DNA of 64,000 nucleotides from Stenopsyche tienmushanensis (Eukaryota > Arthropoda > Insecta > Trichoptera > Stenopsychidae): positions 682,001 through 746,000 of the forward strand of contig WACJ01000101.1 of assembly GCA_008973525.1 (NCBI GenBank), read 5' to 3'. The position numbers were made by a program, and so were the translations under genes. This document shows, piece by piece, positions 45,455 to 55,600 of the stretch; the stretch's first letter is position 1, and every line of letters starts with the position of its first letter. The notes under the pieces were generated by a model. That model was not told where the DNA came from. It ran no database searches and saw only the letters and a program-made list of their open reading frames with translations.

Positions 45455-45700
45455 AGGATCTTTCAATAGGGACGCTCGAAGCTTGTTAGGTTACAGCGGC
45501 CATGTTGTTAAAGCAACATCTGTCAAATTTATTGTGAATTATTTAGTAGTGTATGGCAAATTGAAATTGACAAAACAACACTTGCGAGTAGTATCAAATA
45601 TTGCTTGAGAAACGTTTCTGCATTATCATAACCATCAATGGCGAGCACTACGGATCGATGATAAACAATTAGTCTCGTCTCTTTGCAGCTGAAGATTTAA
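45455..45700 (+). mobile_element. Tc-like element copy D (5' part, opposite orientation)
   Basis: Begins AGGATCTTTCAATAGGGACG and continues as the reverse complement of the distal end of copy E (CAACATCTGTCAAATTTATT and so on). Internal similarity fades by about 45700. Confidence 0.65.
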
Positions 45701-46078
45701 TCAAATTTATTATATAAACCAATCAATTGAGCTATACGATTTTGTAATTTGATCAAATCTTTTTAGAGAGCGCGGATAGCCAACGAAGCTTTGTGTGTAA
45801 TAGTGGAAATTTTCATCGCTTTAATGACAAAGCTTTCTATCATTGAGAGTATTACTTCTATTCGTCTTCGTGGTGCCGGGGCGGCAGTTGGTCCTCAGCG
45901 CCCCCTAAATTTGCCTTGAATCACAAATGGCCCTTTCGATCTTTTCAACTTCTCGGCGGAGCTCTTGAAATAGGGAAGAAGGCCGCAATATGCCTCATTT
46001 GTAATAAAATGAATATGCTCCTGTGCTCTAACTATGTGAGTACATCCCTTTTAAATATTGCATATAATTTTCGTAATC

Positions 46079-46140
46079 AGCAGTCCGAAAAGCGGACCGA
46101 TTGGACATACAGACCTTCTGGCCACTCCGCCCTTTTTTAG
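46079..46140. repeat. Hairpin repeat, copy 3 (partial)
   Basis: AGCAGTCCGAAAAGCGGACC followed by GATTGGACATACAGACCT; the front third is missing and one stem base has changed. Confidence 0.6.
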
Positions 46141-46199
46141 GGCTTTATGCGGCATTCTCTATGATTTGTACGATCGCGAAAGCAACGTAGCGTCTAGAC

Positions 46200-46489
46200 C
46201 AGTGTTTCCCAACGTGGGTTCCACGCCCCACAGGGGGGCAATTTGATAGTTAAGGGGAGCAATTTAAAAATGGACTCGACACAAATTTAACCCTTTCGCT
46301 TTGGGTTATTTAAATGCAATGCAAGATATCGGTGACAAATTTAACAAAAAAGGCAAATTTAAAAAAAAATCTTCCTAAAACTCTTCATTTATATTTATTA
46401 AGGGAACAAAACAATTTTTAAAGATTAAAAATTATGTATGGAGGGCGTAAAAATTTTAGAAATGTCCTAAAAGTGGTTGAGAAACACTG
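46200..46489. mobile_element. hAT MITE, 290 bp, perfect 8-bp target duplication
   Basis: Ends CAGTGTTTCCCAACG and, inverted, CAGTGTTTCTCAACC. GTCTAGAC flanks both sides exactly (46192-46199 and 46490-46497), the 8-bp duplication expected of hAT elements. No coding content. Confidence 0.85.
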
Positions 46490-46499
46490 GTCTAGACAC

Positions 46500-47200
46500 T
46501 TTCTATTGTATCATCATCATCATAGCGCAGCCACTAACAGTCCACTACAGAACTATGGGCCTCTTCAATATCCATTCATAGGAAAGGGGTTACATCCATT
46601 TCGTCTGTATCATACATTCACCTCCTCATTCGCTCGATATTGAAGGTAGCATTACCACCGAGTTTTATTTTGAACGCTCACCCAACGGGTATCCTGAGTG
46701 AACGTATTGACGAACGCTTTCGCGAACGTCTCGATAAGGAGTTTGGGGTGTTTGTAAAGACTGAGTAGTTTTCATAGGGAGATGGTGGAAAACTACTCTA
46801 GACGACCTTTTTGACTCTACTGGAAAGGGCTTTCTGGAGTACAAGGAGTCCAGTCCCCCCTTTCCTCGCTAGGGCGTTGCCGGGGTAGGGTGAAGACATA
46901 CGAGACGCTTAAGTGCATCTCGGATTCGCTCCTACACCAACTGAGGGTGTCTCCCCGTCACCGTACAACTTACCCGAGCGGATTCGAAACTGAGTGGTTT
47001 CGCCATTTTTTCAGGTTGCCCCTCTCAGTTCGGCGATTACAAAACGATATAGAAGTCAACGGAAGACAATGTTGTTTTTCGTTGCAAAGTAAAGATCATC
47101 AAATGCATCTCCTCGAGGCCGTCTTCTTGGTGTTCTTCTTGTTCCTGCTCCGTTCCTAGAGTCTCTCGGATCCGAACCGGTAAGGTTCCTCGAGTTCCAT
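46500..47200 (+). repeat. Dispersed non-LTR-like repeat, copy 1
   Basis: Opens with ATCATCATCATCATAGCGCA, continues with a segment shared with 53957-54110, then a segment shared with 52440-52850. CATCATCAT-type tails are known from insect RTE-like LINEs, so it may be a LINE-derived unit. GC-richer than its surroundings; no intact ORF. Confidence 0.55.
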
Positions 47201-47287
47201 ACTGCTAAGTAGGGAAGACCATGCAAGAGACAACGAGCGACATGCAAGTTAAGATTCGTTTCTATTGTATAATAGTATTTTTTTTTT

Positions 47288-47336
47288 AAAAACAGTAACC
47301 GCTATCTATACGTTAGGTCGGATACTTTTGGGACTG
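47288..47336. repeat. mariner lineage 3 end only, inverted
   Basis: ACAGTAACCGCTATCTATAC followed by GTTAGGTCGGATACTTTTGG is the inverse of the lineage 3 end. As at 28675, a CAGAGCCGTAAC end lies about 160 bp away. Confidence 0.6.
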
Positions 47337-48065
47337 TGTATATTATTTTTAAATTATTATATTAGTATTTAATATATTGTATTTAAAATAATATTAGTTT
47401 TATATTTTTATATATTTAATATAGATTTTCAGGGGGAGGGGGAGGGGAGGAAGTTAGACACTTGCCAGAGGCGCTTCAAGCCCTTGTTACGGCTCTGGCA
47501 TAGATGCCGACTCACAGAGTCCCTCGTGTCGTATTAGATTCGGGACCGAGTGGCAGTAGATTCGTCGGAAGAGACAATTAAACTCGTCTGGGAAGAGGTC
47601 TAGGATTGACGGAAATGGTGTAAAGCGTTGTCAATGGCTGGGATGGCTTCTGTATAGAACTGCATGAGCTACACTTAAAGTAAAGCAATGTGATTAGGAT
47701 ATTATAATAATATATACAAATCTAACAGTAAAAATAATTCTTTTAAATGTATAGTGGGACTCCAAAGGGATAATCTACTATGAAGCCTTTCTAAATGGTC
47801 AAACCATAACGAGTAAGATTTATTGTTCAAAATTAGTAAGCTTAAAAGTGGTATTAAATACGAAGAGATCGGGGATAGTCTTTTTAAATTTTATTTTTCT
47901 GGAATAAAAAAAAAATTCAACAGAAGGGAAAAGATTGCATCTCCGGAAGGAGAAATTATTGTATGGATTTAATAACTTTTTGTTTGAATTTAATTATTTC
48001 ATTTAAAAAACGACATTCCTAACGGTACAATCTATTATCAACTTTCAAATCTTCAATAGAATAAC

Positions 48066-48111
48066 TAGGCCAAGGGCCTTTAAGTGCTAAATCCGCCACT
48101 ATTTATACCAC
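48066..48111. repeat. Third fragment of the 8604 MITE family
   Basis: GGCCAAGGGCCTTTAAGTGC followed by TAAATCCGCCACT matches the 3' end of the 8604-8794 element in the same orientation. The rest of the element is not recognisable upstream. Confidence 0.55.
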
Positions 48112-49421
48112 ATGTTCTTTATCAAATTATGACCAAACGATCATTCTTCGTACTTGTAAACACGGTTGTGTGTGGTTAATTGTGTAAATATCATTCATGT
48201 TTTTTAATGTGTTTTTTTCTCGAACTTTATCAAATTACATATGTCAAATTTGCTTGGCATTTTACGTCCAGGTACAGTTTTTTCGGTCGGCACTTCTTCG
48301 TTAAAGTCTTTATTATCATGCTGAGAGAGAGCATTTATGAGGTCGTAAAGGCCGGCAATGGGAAGATCATGTCTTCCTGCGGCCAAAATCACTGGTCGAC
48401 TCTTTTGTTCTAGGAATTCAATGGAAGAAAGAAACTCGTGTGTTTAAAAAATGGGACGATGGAGTAAAAATATGACTGAAATTATTTTAAAACAATTATG
48501 CATACACAAGGTTAATTTATGATAACAGTATTAAAATAATAGAATTCAAAAAAACATTAAATTAAACTAAAATATATTTATTAAATTAAAATAAAACATA
48601 GTGTTTTATACATCAACAAAGTTATAAATTGAATAAAATAATTTAGATAAATGCATCTTTAACATAAGACTGGTACATAATCGCTTTCATAATGTAGTGA
48701 GGATTTCGCAGTGCTATTTTGGGAAAGAATTGACATTTTCCATGTTATTAACGCTTTATTTGCTTTGAATATGAATTTGATCGTCGATCATGTTGCATTG
48801 ATTTCGGATTATTATAACGGCATATGAAATTCTCTTTGGCTTATTTAATATCGTAAAATAAATTTATTAGCAGCTACTAATTGAAATACATCCCTTATCA
48901 ATCAAAATGTCGTCAATACAACTAAGCTTATTATTTGAATGTCGAAAAAGTAGATTCCTGAGAGAATTTATTACATTCTTTTTAGATGTATTTTTAAAGC
49001 AAGGCATTATGAAAACGGTGGATATAAATTAAGGGATGAATATAAATTAATGACTAATTAACCGCCGCAAGTATCAGTAGACGTAGCTGAAAGCCAGTCC
49101 CCAAAGGCCATACATTAATGGCCTGTGGGGACAGCTTCCGTTTTCATACATGTCGGTTAAGCATTATTTGTGAGTGTATAAACAGCTTTAAAAAAGATAC
49201 TTAAATATTCACTGATCAAGTCATAAATATGTATAACATAGAAAAAACAATCAAATAGATCTATCAGCATCTATAAAATATTTTGAATTCAGCGCAACTA
49301 AAGTTTAAATAGTCATGATTAGCTATACATATTGATCATTAAGGCCTTAAATTAAGAATACTTTGTAAAATAGGTTTCTTGGTTGAACCTATTCATATGA
49401 AATAAAAACAAATCTTAATAT

Positions 49422-49668
49422 TTAGGATTGTTCCTTTGGTTGAGAGAGTTGGCGAAGCTGTTTGAGAACGGTATCCAAAAGCTTTTTCCGATCGCGTTCT
49501 GACTTTTTCAAAACAGAAAATACTGATGTGCGATGATCTGCTTCTCTAATTTTATCAAGCAGTGTAGCGGCTTCAGCTGGCGTAACAAGTGGATAGCGAC
49601 CTTCTTCTACGCCGATATCATGCAAATAGTTGAGCCAATCCCAACCCATTACCAAGTCGAGAAGTTGT
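49422..49668 (-). CDS. Sec15: Sec15 exon 13, C-terminus and stop
   Basis: Residues 681-761, QLLDLVMGWDWLNYLHD and the basic C-terminal helix KKLLDTVLKQLRQL, stop TAA at 49424-49422. Confidence 0.96.
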
Positions 49669-52600
49669 CTTTAACAAAATATATACATATATTAAACAAC
49701 ACAATTATAAAGAAAATAATGTTTTAATTGTATTGGATGTGTGAATAAGTTCCTGCCGTTTCACCATCAGGTGGCGGTATAACAATTGTGTATGTATAAT
49801 GATGATGCATCTACTTTGAAGTACTATAATCAAGCTTTAAAATCAATTAAAGTGTAAAAAACTTTTTTTTTTGTGCTGTGAAACAGGTCGGTGATGTGGA
49901 TTTCGAATACTGCCAGATTCGAATATTTTAATTAACTAGCTTTTTTTAATTACTTTTTTAAAATAAAGGATTTATTTTTACGAAAAACGGCGAGAACTTA
50001 TTCCCATAATCAATATATTTACCTCAAAGGAGCAAAGTATACTAATAAGTCACTATCTCGGACTCCAGGAACTGGTTCACTTGCAGCAAATTGTTCGCAT
50101 TGAATTACATCTAAATTGATTTGATGTAGTGCTCCCATTGAAATTTGTTTATTTTCAGGACTGATGACGAGTTGATGCATATTATGAGCCATATGTTCAC
50201 AAGCAGCTTTGCACGCCTGCGCTGCTACTTCGTTTGGCAGAGTAGTTAATGATTCAAAAACATTCCCAAGAAAGCTTATCATGTCTGTGATGAAGCTAGA
50301 GGCGTGCCCCATAGATTCAGCTGAAAAAAAAGTAGGATGTGTTACAAAAAACTTCTATCCTAATTAAAAGATTAATAAAATATTTTCATACTCAATAGCC
50401 AATTGTAGTTTTCCAATTCAAGAAATTCATCGAGTTTCTTCTTCAGTTTATCACATATTTGTTGCTCTGCATCATCTCTAGCCACTTGGAACATAGACCC
50501 CAAAGCCTGTTTTTATACATATAGTAGAAATATAATTATCAAATTACATACAGGGGAATATTACGTAATGGGCAATCTTTTAATATTGCATGTTAAAAAC
50601 ATTAATTTAGTTGAGTTAGTATAAAATTATATGAGTGACTCAGAAAGAGTATGCACAACAATGTTGTGTGCAGCACTCCATAACGCTTCATTTACAATGC
50701 CGTACTTGTATTTCTAATAGAATATTATTTATTCGAAATAGTATATTTATATTTATTCTCTGTTAAATTTCGAACGAAATTTAATGAACATATATAATCA
50801 ATTAAAAAAATTAGCTTACTCCCGGAACATGTGCGTTACAAAAATGTATCCGTACTTAAATATCAGCTGACATAGAATGTATTATTTTGCTTCCCATTTA
50901 TGCGTTAATACACTTTGTGATATAATTTTAAATTCAATTTTATTACCTGATCTGGAGTAGATTCAGCTCCTGTTATATTTTCTATAAATTGATGTAAGTA
51001 TGTTGTAGCACTCTCTAAATATTGTGTGTCTATAATTATTTGGACAACTTGTAGTAAGGCTAATGATGGTCGCCTAAATAATGATGAAAGGCAGCCCGTG
51101 AATGAACACGTTAGTAGAAAGGAGGCACTTCTTCGCACTTGGGCAGCCTTTTGAGAAGGTGTTAAGCCAAGACCAGTAGAAAACTTCAAACAAGCATAAA
51201 TAAATTCTTTGACTTGACCATATACTGCGGGCACCATTGAAGAAAAGGGGAATCTAAGAAAAAATAAAGTAAATGAATAATTGTTCGGCAAATTTTGATA
51301 ACAATGAAATTTTAAAATGACCAACTTTCTTGGAAAACCTTGTCCATCAAGACCTTTAGTATTAAAGGGGAAATTATTAAGTACTTCATCATATTCAGCT
51401 TGGTCCTCAACCTATAACAAAAATAAACCTATACATACACATTAGCAATATTTAGAAACAAATTGAAGCTAATTGTTATGTAAAAATTGTAATTTTCGCA
51501 GATTACATTTCGCTATGCAAGAATTTTTATATGGATTGAATAAATTCATATAAAAAACAGGAAAATTAATCACATCAAGTGCATCAATGAATCAAATAAA
51601 GATCAACGCAATGCAGAAAGTATAAATTTTAAAACCTGAATAGGAAGAAATATTTCATTATCAAGAATCTCGCGGAAAATGGCAACCCAACGTTGCATTA
51701 AAATTTCAGTATAATGTTCTGCCATCTCTTGTAAGAGTCCATGTAAAGGCCCTTCGGATAAACCATAATACCTTAAATAAATTATCAGAAAATTAGTAAA
51801 CCATTTGATTTGGATTGAAATATATTTTCAACTTCACTATCATTACTTTAATGTTGTGTTGAATAAAACAATGTGGTGTTTGATATTCAACATGAGTTGT
51901 GGATCCGTAACTAAAGATGTATTTTTACGTAGGGTGGCAGCAACTTTTCCAACGGCCATTTCCCATAAATCCTGCAACCAATCTCTAGACACAAGCCCTC
52001 CGCCTGTGGATAGGAGGTGATCTTCGACAATGAAAAATCCCAACACGCTGTTAAGGTAACTACGATAGCTTTGGATCGATTCTTGCATTGTTGTTCCGGG
52101 TACCAACACTAATCTGGCTTGTTGTTTACGTTGAGCTCTTAAAAATGTAAACAAAACAATGTAAAATCACTTCCAAGGATATAACGTTCAATTAAAATGC
52201 ATTTTCTACCTATAATACTCGATAAAATCATGTCTAGCACCTAAAACGGAATGAATATGCAAACATCTATACAATGGGCTGAAATCGACGAGGTCTTGAG
52301 GACAAGCTAGCTCCTCTGAGTCTGGTTTAATAACTTTTTTTCCATCTGAAATTTTTTTAACATTATTTATCATAATAATTTAAAACATTTACATAATATA
52401 CATATACAATTAAAATGTATTTTTAAACAATAGTTACAAAACGTGTGTCGCATTACAACACATGCTGGGTACTCGCCAGTAGCGTATAAAACCTTGCTGG
52501 TTAAAAACAAGCACAAGAAGAACAACAAGCAAACCACCTTGAGAAAGGACAAACGAAGAGTTTCACTTTGCAATGACAATAATATTGTGTTCCATTGCAT

Positions 52601-55600
52601 TCCATATAATTTTGAAATCATTGAACTGGGAGGGTTTACCTGAAAGAGGAAACCACCAAATCTCAATTTTGGTTGGGTAAGGTGCATGTGGACGGGGAGA
52701 TAACGTTAGTTGGTGTAGGAGTGAACCCGACATAGTTCGGCAACGCTCTTCTCTTGTTATAACCAATTAGTTTTTCACTGTCTTCCAAAGAAAACTATTC
52801 GGTCTTTACAAATCTTCCATACTTTCCATTGAGGCGGTTGCGAGAGCATCAGATAAATTAATGTGTCTTATCACAAGAAAAGGTATAGAACTTATCATTG
52901 TACTCCAGAAGAAATAACTCTACTCCCGCAATAAAATTTCTTATTATAGGACTAGATATTACGCAAACGTTTTTAAAATGTAATTTTTACCTTTACATTG
53001 CTTGACAATGGTGGCTAAATCCCGCCCCAATATATCTTGTGTTTGTTGCTGCGCTAACAATCCAATTTTAGGCGTGTGTTTTCGAATATTCTCCAAAAAA
53101 TCAGTCAAATCTGTCATGGATTCATCCCGAATGGCTTGCCTAAGTTTTGGCACGCTTGCGGATATTTCAGCACAAAATCTAAATGTGCTCACACGCGGAA
53201 GCAAAACGTGTTCTAACTGTTCTAATGTCTTCAAAGCAGGGTAGTATCTATGACGAAATTAATGATATATTAAAACATCTATTATTCCAAGTACTATCAA
53301 TTAAATTATAATTTGAATAAAACCTTTTAGCGTCCACTTGTGTTTTTAATTTAGTATACGTCATCATCAGTGGCAAGAATAAAGCCATTTTATCCATAGC
53401 ACCGACCATATTTTGTTCCACTTTTCGAGCATGAACAAGCTCATCGCCATGATTAAATAGTTCTAAAAAATAAGTTTTATTATAAGATGAAATGAATGTT
53501 CATCCGTTATGGCACATATACAAAAATTTGTATTTAGAAAAAAGTAACCTGCAGCCACTGTATGTAAAGTGGTATCGAGATCTTTCGTTTGTGAATATAA
53601 AGCCGTCGCATGGGAGCTTACTTGAAGCAAATCTCGAATGGAATCGATGAAACTCTTGAAATAAAACCAAATAATTTAGTAAAAACCAATAATAACCAAA
53701 AACACAGATTTCGTGGGTAATTTACAACACAACATATTAAAAAGTATTTATATGTGTAACGAAACAAACCTGATTAATATTTTAATAAATTATTATTATA
53801 CATGTTAGCAAATAGTCAGTTTCATAGTAAAATCGTCTCCAAATTACTTGTATTATTAAAATTTTGTAATTTATAATACATCTTCATAGTCTTTTATCTT
53901 CCATGAGATATTAACTTTTGTCTAAAATTTCACAGCACCTTACCATTTAAAATAAATATAATCATCATCTGTGCGGCTACATCCAGATGTTAGTCCATGT
54001 CAGAATTAGGCCCTTTTCAATTTCCATTCATAAGAAGGTGTTACATCTATCTCATCTGTATCATGCATTCACCTATTTACCTTCTGTTTCTTATGAAACG
54101 TGTGGAGCAGGAGGCCAGATGCAACCCCGAAATCACACTCTGCTCTGACATTTACGCTTTTAAATGGATGACCTTCCTTAGTCTTGGGCTTCTTGATCAA
54201 AGTTTTTATTTATATGATGACAAGATAAAAAAAACAATTATGAAATCGGAGAAACCGATGTGAAGACGATTGAACTGATCCTAAGACTTACTTAGAAACT
54301 TACCTAAGACTCAAATTAAGTCTTACTATGGCTACCCATATCGAATTTATGCCCAACCTATCTTAATAATTTTACAATTGTTCTCGAAGTTTCATGTTCG
54401 TTCCAAAATTACATTTATCATCATCAGGAATGTTATTGCTGATCTTGGCCTGGCACATGTGTCACATTTTTCAAACCCCTAATGTCCGTTTTGTTTTGAA
54501 ACCAGGTGGTTGTTTCGGTAATTTAGTCATGAGGATCACGCTGTTGCTGTGAGGAATCACCTACTTCTTCTTTATGTACCCTGTCCTCCAAGAATTTTGG
54601 CAACTAGTGCCAAGACCGATTCACAGCTGGAGTTTCTTCAGTCATGATGTCTTCCAATGGCTTAAACTCCGTAACCAATGATCTTTTCCTGTATTATCCG
54701 ATGTAGTTTTGAGTATCTTGACCTGTTTATTCACCAAAGTTAACACATTGGCATTGGTCCTCTGAACAGTCTATGGAATTTTCAGTATCCTTTTGTACGC
54801 CTATATTTTGAATGCTTGGAGTGTTTTGGCAGAACAAAGTAGAACAAATATAGAACCAACAAAGTCTTAGCCTTTCAAATACACATTCTAATATCAATCT
54901 TGATTTGATCAAGCTTATTGATATGTTATAACAATACCTGGTGATAAAAATTACACATTCTCTCGATTTCTTTGTCATGTTGTTTGATACGACTTTCTAA
55001 CTGGTCTATAAAAACAGCATGGCCATCGCCTTCATATATTGATCTAAAAGCTGGTCCCCAGTAATCATCGATGCCTTCTATTTCCTGAAATAAATAAATA
55101 ATACATTAAGTACATATTTTAAATACTAAACTATACTTATAAAAATACAAAATTAATTCAAATGTTTGGTTTTTAATTTTGTAAGGGCATTCTGGAATCT
55201 TACAAAGCATTTATATTTGTGTTACAGCAAGTAGAAAGCGAATCTACTAGCTGCTGCAACAAAATTTATGTTATGGACGTGGATGGCTTGGGTGATGTCT
55301 TCTTGATGTAAGAATGTTGATGATTTAACAAACTCATCAGCAAAACGAATAGGATGAGTGCTATGGAGTAAGATGGATACCACACGCGTTGATCGAATAC
55401 AACAAAAACTAGTGACGACACAGGAAAGCTATATCAGCCGTCATCATCAATATTTGCAGTAAAAGGATTTTTTATCCAGTCATATTTCTTCAAGTTAAAA
55501 ATATCTTTAAATCGTTTTATATCCAATTTAAGTTCATTAAGGTGGCTACTGAATCATTTAATCTTCTCTGGAATTACATCATCTTTCATAGATGTACCGA

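Larger units (their letters stand above)
38408..49421. other. Region between aquaporin exon 1 and Sec15
   Basis: Eleven kb with mariner lineages 1 and 3, Tc copies C and D, the 46200 hAT MITE and the 46500 repeat. The aquaporin promoter and any further 5' UTR exon should lie here but I cannot place them. 43900-45440 and 48120-49420 show nothing beyond short frames. Confidence 0.55.

Noticed and set aside
48180..48413. Overlapping frames on both strands as a possible gene
   Set aside because: Neither translation resembles a known family and there are no supporting splice or repeat signals.
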